Assembly: GCA_035620615.1 (NCBI GenBank)
Contig: DASPGM010000006.1
Span: 86,269 to 150,268 of the forward strand
DNA: 64,000 nt
Direction of reading: 5' to 3'
From: CSP1-1 sp035620615
GTDB taxonomy: Archaea; Thermoproteota; Nitrososphaeria; Nitrososphaerales; Nitrosopumilaceae
A program made the position numbers and the translations under genes. Positions 36,499 to 44,627 of this stretch are shown piece after piece. The notes beneath the pieces were generated by a model. That model ran no database searches, was not told the DNA's origin, and saw nothing but the letters and a program-made list of their open reading frames with translations. Numbering within the stretch: the first letter of the stretch is position 1; each line of letters starts with the position of its first letter.

Positions 36499-37878
36499 AT
36501 GAAAGGCAAAAAGGCAGTAAACTCTGTTTTAATTGCCCTTATTGTATCGTTAATGTTTACATCCTTAACAGCATTTTTGCAACAAGAGGCAGCGGCTCAA
36601 GAATCGCCCCAGTCTCACTTTAGGTATGATCATATCAAGTGGGTAAAGTCAGGAGTAAATCAGGCAACATTTGATTTTGACTTTGCTATGAGAAGATCTG
36701 GTTGTGCTTCTCCAGGCGCATTTAGCCCTGGTGATGGTCTTGCTCAAGTGGGAGATATTTGTATAGAGGTTACTGGAGGCTCGTCTCTTGATTTTGGTGA
36801 TGCTTCTTCTACAGGAACAATATGGATTCGAGTGGCACAAATTGATGTTGCTAACGACTTCATTTTTGGTAATGTAGTAGATCCCAGTACATGTGCTGCA
36901 GATGCAAGTCCAGATGGCATTAATTCTGCATCTTGTGGAAATTGGGTACATCAATATGGCACTGCAGGTCCATTTACTGCCCAAATTAATACCGGTAATA
37001 GACAATTTACTGAGATAAACAATGCAAATAGTAACTACATAATTTCTACATTAGTTGATTTCAATTCTCCTCCAAGCAATACCGGTTCGCCTATTAGCTC
37101 ATTACCAGCAATTGTACAATGTCCATTAAATGCTGTCTGTCAATACCAAGTTCCTGGTGTAGACCCTGATGGTGATAATTTGAATTACAGACTTTCAACT
37201 CCAGCAGAGTCCGGAGTAAATAACCAACCTGGAGCTGGAGGCCTAGGAGGATGCTCTGGTGGTACTTTAGCAATTAGTAATACAGGTCTAGTAACCTGGA
37301 ATACTCAAAATTGTGCTGCAGGACTTTATTCTACATCATTAAGAATTGAAGAATCAAACACTGGTGGTCCTGTACATGGATGGTCTATGGTTGATTATTT
37401 AATACAAGTCACACAAGTAGTACAAAATCCTCCAATCTTTGATGTTCCTCCAATGTCACCTGATAACACTGTCTTTAATCTCAATGTCGGGGTTCCATTT
37501 AATACTCCTGTTCGATGTTCTGATGTGGATGCATTAGATGTGCTTACATTAGGTAATTTGGGATTGCCAGGTACGGCGTCTGTATCCGCACCGATTGGTA
37601 CAAATCCTGTTTCACAAACATTTAGTTGGACACCAGGTGCTGGCGACGTAGGTCCCAATTTAGTTACTTTTACCTGTCAAGATAATAATGGAAACAATGC
37701 AAACCCACATGATTACACGTTTATTGTTCAGTTACAGCCACAGACAGTTGGTGGAGAAATGATTCCACTTGATATGACAATGATTCTTCTAGCAGGCACA
37801 CAGATGACTGCTTCTTGGATGATTCCAGTAGTATTATCTGTTGTAGGAATTGGACTAGTTTTCCTTAGAAGAAAATAG
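36499..37878 (+). CDS. Secreted cell-surface protein with cadherin/Ig-like repeats and C-terminal anchor
   Basis: About 459 residues. A signal peptide occupies residues 1-33 (ALIVSLMFTSLTAFLQQEAAAQ). The middle contains Ig/He_PIG-like repeats: CQYQVPGVDPDGDNLNYRLS and FSWTPGAGDVGPNLVTFTC. The C-terminal 45 residues, GGEMIPLDMTMILLAGTQMTASWMIP and on, are a transmembrane segment ending LRRK. The same IP-x-D-x-T-x-LL-x-AG pattern ends the peroxidase at 60031, suggesting a shared surface anchor. The ATG at 36499 follows an in-frame TTG at 36496; either could be used. Confidence 0.82.
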   Translation: MKGKKAVNSVLIALIVSLMFTSLTAFLQQEAAAQESPQSHFRYDHIKWVKSGVNQATFDFDFAMRRSGCASPGAFSPGDGLAQVGDICIEVTGGSSLDFGDASSTGTIWIRVAQIDVANDFIFGNVVDPSTCAADASPDGINSASCGNWVHQYGTAGPFTAQINTGNRQFTEINNANSNYIISTLVDFNSPPSNTGSPISSLPAIVQCPLNAVCQYQVPGVDPDGDNLNYRLSTPAESGVNNQPGAGGLGGCSGGTLAISNTGLVTWNTQNCAAGLYSTSLRIEESNTGGPVHGWSMVDYLIQVTQVVQNPPIFDVPPMSPDNTVFNLNVGVPFNTPVRCSDVDALDVLTLGNLGLPGTASVSAPIGTNPVSQTFSWTPGAGDVGPNLVTFTCQDNNGNNANPHDYTFIVQLQPQTVGGEMIPLDMTMILLAGTQMTASWMIPVVLSVVGIGLVFLRRK

Positions 37879-38003
37879 TCTCAACTAAGAAATTTAATTT
37901 AATAATAATCGGATTAAATGGTGTTGGAATTGGATGTTCGTAGTAACTAAAAAATCTGAAGATTAACATTTAGCACAAAGTGTAAAACTGAAAATTCTTG
38001 ATT

Positions 38004-38013
38004 CTTTTTATAC
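38004..38013 (+). promoter_or_regulatory. TATA-like box of a possible small RNA
   Basis: CTTTTTATAC lies about 26 bases before a GC-richer stretch at 38031-38060 inside a gap of 351 bases between the surface protein and tatA. The spacing fits an archaeal TATA box for a transcript starting near 38034. Confidence 0.25.
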
Positions 38014-38030
38014 TGGAACCAAAAATAGAA

Positions 38031-38078
38031 CCGTTAACAGCACGGCCACCTCTAGATTTGAACCAAAATGAAACTTTT
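38031..38078 (+). ncRNA. Possible short ncRNA in the gap before tatA
   Basis: This stretch is GC-richer than the surrounding gap (37879-38229). It can form a short hairpin, CCGT/ACGG with a 7-base loop, and is followed by CTTTTT, a terminator-like run. A TATA-like box lies at the right distance. I see no homology to a known RNA and no coding frame. The rest of the gap is AT-rich, without features. Confidence 0.2.
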
Positions 38079-38229
38079 TAATTTGCATCCTTTTAGGTCT
38101 CTAACTATAATTCTTAAAACTCAAAAAAATAGGCAAAAAACCAACCCTATAATCGTATTTAAGCTTCAAAAAAATTTAGAACGCTTCATGTATCTAAAAC
38201 TTTAATTTTAGATTAAGCATAGATGATTT

Positions 38230-38592
38230 GTGCTAGATTATTGGCTTAACATTATGGGTAGTGAATGGATAATTATCATTTTTGTTGCACTAATTGTTCT
38301 TTTAGGAACTAATAGACTACCAGAGGTTTCAAGAAAGTTGGGTAAAGTTGTAGGAGAATATAACAAAGCAAAAAATGATATACAAAAACAATTCAAAGAC
38401 GGAACAAATTCGAATCTTAATGTCTTAGGTCCAGTACAAAATGAACGAGCGAAACTAGACGCAATTGCAAAAACTATTGGGATAGATTCTGCAAATAAAT
38501 CAGACGAGGAATTAAGAGAATTAATTTCTGGAAAGATTGGAAAACAGAATCAAGAAACAAATCCCAAGAATAGTTCTAATAATTTCAATTAA
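38230..38592 (+). CDS. tatA: Twin-arginine translocase TatA/E-like protein
   Basis: A 120-residue protein. A short N-terminus and one hydrophobic helix (EWIIIIFVALIVLLG) are followed by an amphipathic helix (NRLPEVSRKLGKVVGEYNKAKN), the TatA layout. The GTG start at 38230 adds MLDYWLNIM and keeps WLNIMGSEW, which resembles other thaumarchaeal TatA N-termini. An ATG at 38254 is the alternative. The C-terminal region after residue 55 is hydrophilic and longer than usual. It would export folded proteins; no TatC is in the window. Confidence 0.88.
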   Translation: MLDYWLNIMGSEWIIIIFVALIVLLGTNRLPEVSRKLGKVVGEYNKAKNDIQKQFKDGTNSNLNVLGPVQNERAKLDAIAKTIGIDSANKSDEELRELISGKIGKQNQETNPKNSSNNFN

Positions 38593-38593
38593 T

Positions 38594-39370
38594 TTAATTT
38601 TTAATTCTATACAAGTTTTTATCTAGTCTTTTTTTTGCAAACTTGTAATACTCTTTTACAATTTCAAATCCCAAAAACTGTCTTTCTTTGTTTTTACTAA
38701 CAACGGCTACTTGTCCTGAGCCTAAAAATGGATCAAAAATAATATCCTTTTTTTGACTAGAGTACTCTAAAATCTTTTCAATTAACTCTGATGGAAGTTT
38801 AGTAGGAGTTTTTTTATCTCCTGTCCAATATTCACGTTTAATTGACCATACATCCTCTTTATCTTGATAGTGAAGACTTTTGCCAGTAAGTGTTTTTGAA
38901 TTTTTTTTAAATCTTGTAAATGAATAAAATTTTCTCTTTTTGGGATTTTTACAAACATAAAGACAATGATAATGAGATGTTACAAATTTTTTTGATGTAA
39001 CTACACCAAATTGATATTTCCATATTATATGATTAATTGTTGTAAAGCCAGCATCATCTAATGCCATAAGAACATCCTTTAGATTATTCCACCCAGAAAA
39101 AACATACATGCTTCCAGAATCTTTTAAAATTCTAAAGGCCTCTTTCATCCATTGAAATGAAAATTCATAATATTGAGCAGCTTTAATTTCGTTATAACCT
39201 GAAATTACTCTTGATGCGGTTCTGTTATAATTTTCCTTTTTTGCCTTAAAATCAATTGCAAAGGGCGGATCCGTTATTATTAGATCAATTTTGTTTCCAG
39301 GGATTAGTTTCATCCCTTTGATGCAGTCCATGTTATAGATTTTGTTAAATTCTATTTTTTTCAATTTCAT
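38594..39370 (-). CDS. Orphan beta-class DNA methyltransferase (N4-cytosine/N6-adenine)
   Basis: A 258-residue enzyme. The catalytic motif IV LIITDPPFAIDF comes first (near residue 35), then a target-recognition region, then motif I FDPFLGSGQVAVVSKN near residue 218. This order is the beta class. The DPPF form fits N6-adenine or N4-cytosine methylation; the target sequence cannot be read. No restriction endonuclease gene lies nearby, so it is an orphan that may act in regulation or self-marking. It converges on tatA with a 1-base gap. Confidence 0.9.
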   Translation of the reverse strand: MKLKKIEFNKIYNMDCIKGMKLIPGNKIDLIITDPPFAIDFKAKKENYNRTASRVISGYNEIKAAQYYEFSFQWMKEAFRILKDSGSMYVFSGWNNLKDVLMALDDAGFTTINHIIWKYQFGVVTSKKFVTSHYHCLYVCKNPKKRKFYSFTRFKKNSKTLTGKSLHYQDKEDVWSIKREYWTGDKKTPTKLPSELIEKILEYSSQKKDIIFDPFLGSGQVAVVSKNKERQFLGFEIVKEYYKFAKKRLDKNLYRIKN

Positions 39371-39476
39371 TATTTGTAATTAGTGTGTAGTTTAATAATG
39401 TCATGAAAACCTTATTTCAAAAATAAAATGATGGACTAGGGTCCACCAAAATTTGATATCCTTTTTTATTTAGTAG

Positions 39477-39671
39477 CTACTTGTAATCCAGCTTATTTTT
39501 GATGCGATTTACTTGGGCCATCTCTTCTCGCAGATGCTTTTGCAATAGGCGCTCATGTTGTTTTTTATGAGCCCAGTATGCATTTAATACTGACTGCCTA
39601 GATTTTGCTCTTTTTAGAGCAGTGTTAAATTGTTTGTGGATTTTTGCTACCTCATTTGTATAGCTAGCCAT
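39477..39671 (-). CDS. Small basic helical protein (64 aa), unknown
   Basis: A 64-residue, mostly helical and highly charged protein (KAKSRQSVLNAYWAHKKQHERLL; HLREEMAQVNRIKNKL). It has no hydrophobic segment. The start is an ATG with little overlap to other genes, and its own upstream AT-rich region contains CTATAG. I recognise no family. Composition suggests nucleic-acid binding, which is inference. Confidence 0.6.
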   Translation of the reverse strand: MASYTNEVAKIHKQFNTALKRAKSRQSVLNAYWAHKKQHERLLQKHLREEMAQVNRIKNKLDYK

Positions 39672-39745
39672 ACAATCTTCGATTAAAATACTATAGATAA
39701 CTTTTTCGTATCAATTGATCTGACATTACAGTTCATCCATGTAAC

Positions 39746-39790
39746 AGGGGATCCCTAGGGCAGCTAATCCCCCCTAAAAGGCCTTGAGCC
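39746..39790. other. GC-rich potential RNA structure upstream of the helicase gene
   Basis: A GC-rich island in otherwise AT-rich DNA. AGGGGAT (39746-39752) can pair with ATCCCCCCT (39767-39775). A second hairpin GGC-CTTGA-GCC follows at 39780-39790. It lies 60 bases before the helicase ATG, so it could be a leader structure, or a small RNA on either strand. A weak TATTA-type box lies on the minus side at about 39817-39825. No coding frame fits. Confidence 0.35.
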
Positions 39791-39850
39791 ATAGTACAAA
39801 GATCAATACTTCTCAAGTAATAAATCTGGTTTTATCTAGGAGAAAATAGC

Positions 39851-42364
39851 ATGAAGTATTCCTGCCCCAGATGTAAATCTGGTCTAGCCATTCAAAAAAC
39901 CTTCAATCGTAAAATGATGATTTCTTGTGAAAAGTGTAGCCTAGAAGATCTTTTGGAATTTACTAAAAATATTGATGAGGTATATCTTGATTTTTTGACA
40001 AAGTATGACCAAGGAAAGATTCCAGATAAAAAACAAATGAATTTGGATTTAAAAACAGAGGGAATTATCCGAGATGAAAAAGAAATCAAAGATATGATAG
40101 GAGACAATCATCTTGATGAATTAACTAAATTAGTTTTGTATTCTAAGAAAGACTACATTTCAAAGTTTAAGACAATAAAAAATCCACTTCCAAAGCTTGG
40201 AGCAAAAGTAGACGAGATTGGTTTGGATAATGAACTATCAAAATTCTTGTTACAAAATGATATTCAGAGATTTTATAAATTTCAAGAAGAGGCAATTAAT
40301 GAAATAATCTATGGCAGTAATGTAATAATTGAAGCACCAACTGCATCAGGAAAAACCGAGGCCTTTCTTATTCCGGTTTTACAAAAAATTAAAAATAAAA
40401 GAGATAGTTCTGGCCAGGTTTTGGCGTTATTTGTATATCCAACTAAAGCACTAGCAAGAGACCAATATCCAAAAATTATAGAATTTGCTAAACGTGTTGG
40501 AATTACAGTAGGTGTTTTTGATGGAGACACAAAACAATCAGAACGTAATGAAATTTTAGACAATCCACCACAACTATTGATTACTAATTTTGATGTTCTG
40601 CACTACCATCTTTGGAATAGAACTAGATTCGCATCTTTATTAAATTCAGTAAAATTTTTGATTACAGATGAAGTTCATGTGTATTCTGGAATTTTTGGCT
40701 CAAATGTACATTATATAATAAAACGGCTGAAACGAATTTGTGATAAAATTCAATTTATTGCCGCATCTGCGACACTTGAAAACGCTGTAGAATTTTGTGA
40801 AAGCTTGTTTGGGGAAAAAATGAAGTTGATTCGTGGACAAGGTAAAAAAGGTGAAACTGATTTTTTAATGCTTTTTCCTTCTCTAAGAACTCAAAGAGCA
40901 TTAATGGTGGATTTGATAAAAAAATTAACTTCGAGAAAACACAAAACAATGGTTTTTAGTAATTCGCACAAAAATTCAGAATTACTAGCAATACAAGCAA
41001 GAAAACAAAAAGTTGACATCAAAGTGCACCGAGCTGGACTAATGGCAAACTATCGCAAGTCGGTTGAAAAATCCTTCAAAGACAACCACCTCATGGCAAT
41101 ATCATGCACCCCTACACTTGAGCTTGGGATAGATGTTGGAAATGTTGATGGGATAATTTCTTCTACTATACCAGTTAACAGACTTGTACAAAGAATTGGT
41201 CGTGCGGCACGAAAGGGTCAACGCGGATATGCATTTTTGGCACTTGGAAATGATCCTATTTCTCAATATTACAAAAATCATCCTGATGATTATTTTGATG
41301 ATATTGAACGCATCTACATTGATCCAAAAAATCCTTTTGTTGAAGAGTTTCAAGTAATTGCAATGGCTTGTGACAAGCCAATTGCCAAACACGAATTAAG
41401 AGAACATGCAAATGTAATTGAAAAACATGTAGATGATGGCACACTTGTCCTACAAGAAAATCGATATGTCCCTAACTATGAAAAAGTAAAGAAGCTTCTC
41501 AATGAATATAGTATTAGAGGCATTGGTAAATCAATAGACATTTTTTTTAATGATAAAAAGCTTGGTGATAGAGTGCTTCCTATTGCTTTAGAGGAGCTAC
41601 ACGAATCTGCAATCTATTTTCTTGCAGGGACTAGATACAAAGTTAAAGAATTTGGATATCCTGAAAAAAATTATGCAAAATTAGAAAGGATTTCTCGAGA
41701 CTATCCATATTATACCAAAGCACTAACCGAAGAATGGCCAACCATTGAAACAGTTTTTGAAAAAAGAAATGTTTTTGGAATTGAGGTTGCATTTTGTAAA
41801 CTTCACATTCAAAAAAGAGTTTATGGTTATGCAAATATCGAAGTAGGACAGGAGGTAATTCAAGGCAAAAAGGTTTTGCTTGACAAACCACTTGATTATG
41901 ACTTTATCACAAAAGGCATTGTATTTCATGCCCCAAGACCATTAATTGAGATAGAAAAAGCAGAAGATGAGGAATATGTGGAGGCAAGCGGATACCACGC
42001 AACAGAACATGTTGTAATTGAAGGCAGCAATATGATAACTGGAGGAGTTTCGCAGGATTTAGGTGGAATTTCTTTAGGGACATCTGGGATGATTTTCATT
42101 TATGATGCGGCAATAGGAGGAAATGGAGCAAGTAAGGCACTTTATGATAGATTTGAAAAGGCATTAGAGCGCAGTATGCATATTGTTAAAGAATGTCCAT
42201 GTAATAATGAGGCAGGATGTCCAAGATGCACTTTTTCCTATCGATGTGGTAATAACAATGAATATTTGCACAAGCTATCCGCACTTGAAATTTTACAAAG
42301 AATTAATGATGGAGAGCAGACAGCAATAGAAGAACCAAGGGATGGAGATAGACCACTTGTATAA
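39851..42364 (+). CDS. DEAD/DEAH-box helicase with zinc motif and DUF1998 C-terminus (Hrq1/YprA/MrfA-like)
   Basis: An 837-residue superfamily 2 helicase. The N-terminal zinc ribbon is SCPRCKSG...SCEKCSLED (residues 4-32). Walker A is EAPTASGKTEAFL near residue 160. The DEVH box is LITDEVHVYSGIFGSNV, and motifs V/VI are TLELGIDVGN and VQRIGRAARKGQRGY. The C-terminal part has the DUF1998 cysteines CPCNNEAGCPRCTFSYRCGN. Related proteins (Hrq1, MrfA) unwind or repair DNA, including crosslinks. The start follows a GGAG Shine-Dalgarno-like site. Confidence 0.9.
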   Translation: MKYSCPRCKSGLAIQKTFNRKMMISCEKCSLEDLLEFTKNIDEVYLDFLTKYDQGKIPDKKQMNLDLKTEGIIRDEKEIKDMIGDNHLDELTKLVLYSKKDYISKFKTIKNPLPKLGAKVDEIGLDNELSKFLLQNDIQRFYKFQEEAINEIIYGSNVIIEAPTASGKTEAFLIPVLQKIKNKRDSSGQVLALFVYPTKALARDQYPKIIEFAKRVGITVGVFDGDTKQSERNEILDNPPQLLITNFDVLHYHLWNRTRFASLLNSVKFLITDEVHVYSGIFGSNVHYIIKRLKRICDKIQFIAASATLENAVEFCESLFGEKMKLIRGQGKKGETDFLMLFPSLRTQRALMVDLIKKLTSRKHKTMVFSNSHKNSELLAIQARKQKVDIKVHRAGLMANYRKSVEKSFKDNHLMAISCTPTLELGIDVGNVDGIISSTIPVNRLVQRIGRAARKGQRGYAFLALGNDPISQYYKNHPDDYFDDIERIYIDPKNPFVEEFQVIAMACDKPIAKHELREHANVIEKHVDDGTLVLQENRYVPNYEKVKKLLNEYSIRGIGKSIDIFFNDKKLGDRVLPIALEELHESAIYFLAGTRYKVKEFGYPEKNYAKLERISRDYPYYTKALTEEWPTIETVFEKRNVFGIEVAFCKLHIQKRVYGYANIEVGQEVIQGKKVLLDKPLDYDFITKGIVFHAPRPLIEIEKAEDEEYVEASGYHATEHVVIEGSNMITGGVSQDLGGISLGTSGMIFIYDAAIGGNGASKALYDRFEKALERSMHIVKECPCNNEAGCPRCTFSYRCGNNNEYLHKLSALEILQRINDGEQTAIEEPRDGDRPLV

Positions 42365-43670
42365 AATAAATTCTGATTTTCAAATTTTACTAGTTTTTTT
42401 TATTGGAATTGGTTTTAGCTACTCTTATGATTCTGCATACGGACAAGAGTTTGAAAATTATAATGTCAAAGTAATTACTGTAGCTGAAAATTTAGAGATT
42501 CCTTGGGAAATTGCATTTGCCCCAGATGATAGAATTTTTTTTACGGAAAGAGTTGGGAAACTAAGAGTAATTGAGAACGGTCAATTAGTTCAAAAACCTA
42601 TTGCAACCATTAATGTTGGAACTGTTGAAGGAGGACTACTTGGACTAGCACTAGATCCAAGTTTTGAAGAAAATCATTTTATTTATCTTTATTACACGTA
42701 CGTTGAATTTCCATATACTTATAACAAAGTTGTAAGATTTACTGAAAAAAATAACTCGTTAGCTGATGAATTTATTGTAGTTGATAAAATTCCAGGTGCA
42801 GCGGTTCATGACGGAGGAAGACTAAAGTTTGGCCCAGATGAAAAATTATACATAACAACTGGTGATGCTGGAAACTCTAATTCCGCACAAGATCTAAATT
42901 CGTTAGCAGGAAAAATTCTACGAATAAATCCAGATGGAACAATACCTTTTGATAATCCGTTTGAGGATTCGATGATATTTTCTTATGGACATAGAAATCC
43001 ACAAGGACTAGATTGGGATCCTGTCACTGGAAAATTAATTGCCACAGAACATGGACCAACAGGAGAAAGGGGTTTTGCACATGATGAGATCAATGTTGTA
43101 GAATCAGGTAAAAATTATGGATGGCCCAAAGTAATTGGTGGAGAAAGTGATCCTAATTTTGTAAATCCAATAATCCATACTGGAGATAATACATGGGCTC
43201 CCTCTGGAGCAACATTTTATGATTCTAAAAACATACCTGAATGGACCAACAAGTATTTTGTGGCTACATTGAGGGGAAATCATCTTAGAATGTTAGATTT
43301 GAATATTGAAGAAAATAAGGTAGTATCCAGTGAGGCATTATTTTCAAATTCTTTTGGAAGATTACGTGATGCCAGCATGGGTCCAGATGGAAATCTCTAT
43401 CTTTTAACAAGTAATAGAGATGGGCGAGGCTCTCCTGCAGAAAATGACGATAGAATACTTAAAATCATTCCTATAATTTCTGAAGAAAAAATTAAAGGAG
43501 ATAGCTCCATGCCTCCACTCAAACAAGTAAAAACAGGAATAAACCCAACAGATGTTGCATGTAAAACAGGATTTACGTTAATTCTAAAACATTCCACAGG
43601 TAATCCAGCTTGTGTTTTTGGTTCTAGTGCGTCAAAATTAGTATCTATTGGATGGGGAATTTTGCCTTGA
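42342..43670 (+). CDS. Secreted PQQ-type sugar/sorbosone dehydrogenase-like beta-propeller
   Basis: A 442-residue protein. A signal peptide spans about residues 12-34 (QILLVFFIGIGFSYSYDSAYGQ). The beta-propeller has the glucose/sorbosone dehydrogenase motifs: IPWEIAFAPDDRIFFTERVGKL, GLLGLALDP, AAVHDGGRLKFGPDEKLYITTGD, SYGHRNPQGLDWDP, and ATEHGPTGERG. Soluble GDH (GdhB/Asd) family members oxidise aldose sugars with PQQ. The last 60 residues form a separate module (PPLKQVKTGINPTDVACKTGF and PACVFGSSASKLVSIGWG) common on thaumarchaeal surface proteins. The start overlaps the helicase gene by 23 bases; a TTG at 42357 is an alternative. Confidence 0.85.
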   Translation: MEIDHLYKINSDFQILLVFFIGIGFSYSYDSAYGQEFENYNVKVITVAENLEIPWEIAFAPDDRIFFTERVGKLRVIENGQLVQKPIATINVGTVEGGLLGLALDPSFEENHFIYLYYTYVEFPYTYNKVVRFTEKNNSLADEFIVVDKIPGAAVHDGGRLKFGPDEKLYITTGDAGNSNSAQDLNSLAGKILRINPDGTIPFDNPFEDSMIFSYGHRNPQGLDWDPVTGKLIATEHGPTGERGFAHDEINVVESGKNYGWPKVIGGESDPNFVNPIIHTGDNTWAPSGATFYDSKNIPEWTNKYFVATLRGNHLRMLDLNIEENKVVSSEALFSNSFGRLRDASMGPDGNLYLLTSNRDGRGSPAENDDRILKIIPIISEEKIKGDSSMPPLKQVKTGINPTDVACKTGFTLILKHSTGNPACVFGSSASKLVSIGWGILP

Positions 43671-43720
43671 ACATTAATTTAGACACTATGAATTATTAGT
43701 AACACTTTACAACTCTAAAT

Positions 43721-44551
43721 ATGGAAAAAATTGCGCTTGTGACTGGTTGCTCAAGTGGAATTGGATTTGAGACAGCCCTCGCTTTAGCTCGAGAAAAATA
43801 TTTCACCTATGCTTCAATGCGAGATACAAGTAAGGCTGAAAAAATTAAAGAAATTGCCAAAAAAGAAAATCTTAATTTAAAAATCTTAGAGCTTGACGTG
43901 GATAAGGAAGATTCTATAAAATCTGCCGTAAAAAAAATTCAGGACGAGAAAGGGAAAATTGATGTTTTAGTAAACAATGCAGGGTATGGTTTGTTTGGAT
44001 GTGTTGAAGATATTACAATCGATGAGCTTAAAGCACAATTTCAGACCAATTTTTTTGGAGTTGTTAGTTTAATTCAAAAAGTATCTCCAATAATGCGAAA
44101 ACAAGGTTCTGGAATTATAGTAAATGTAAGTTCTGTTGCAGGAAGAATCGGTTTTCCAGGTACTCCTGCATACATTAGCTCAAAATTTGCTTTAGAAGGA
44201 TTAAGCGAGTCTATGAGATACGAATTATCCCCATTTGGAATAAAGACCATCATTATAGAGCCAGGAGTAATTCAGACAAACTTTTTTTCTTCAATGAAGG
44301 TAACAGAGGGAAAACCTAATTCTCCTTTCAAGGAGATTACTGAAAAAGTGATGAGTGGGGTTAAGATGATGGCAGAAATGGGGACCCCTGCAAATGAGGT
44401 TGCAAAAACCATAATGAAGGCAATAAAAACAGATGAGCCTCTACCAAGATATGTTGTGGGAAGTGATGCCTCTATGTTTTTAGAGGCAAAAAAGATGAAG
44501 ACAGATATTGAATTTGAGAATTATATCAAAAAAGAGCTATTTAGTGACTAA
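43721..44551 (+). CDS. Short-chain dehydrogenase/reductase
   Basis: A 276-residue classical SDR. The cofactor motif is VTGCSSGIGFETALAL. DVLVNNAGYGLFG (NNAG) follows, then the catalytic Ser in VNVSSVAGRIGFPG and Tyr/Lys in YISSKFALEG. The substrate is unknown. It sits between the secreted dehydrogenase and TopIB, each with its own short gap. Confidence 0.92.
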   Translation: MEKIALVTGCSSGIGFETALALAREKYFTYASMRDTSKAEKIKEIAKKENLNLKILELDVDKEDSIKSAVKKIQDEKGKIDVLVNNAGYGLFGCVEDITIDELKAQFQTNFFGVVSLIQKVSPIMRKQGSGIIVNVSSVAGRIGFPGTPAYISSKFALEGLSESMRYELSPFGIKTIIIEPGVIQTNFFSSMKVTEGKPNSPFKEITEKVMSGVKMMAEMGTPANEVAKTIMKAIKTDEPLPRYVVGSDASMFLEAKKMKTDIEFENYIKKELFSD

Positions 44552-44627
44552 TCGTACGTTAAATTGATATACGTCAAAGTATCGTTTTTATCAAAGTCCG
44601 CAATTTGTTCAAAAATGATGATATGAA

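Noticed and set aside
38050..38066. T-arm-like sequence (GGTTCAAATC on the minus strand)
   Set aside because: No matching acceptor, D or anticodon arms can be found around it, so it is not a tRNA.
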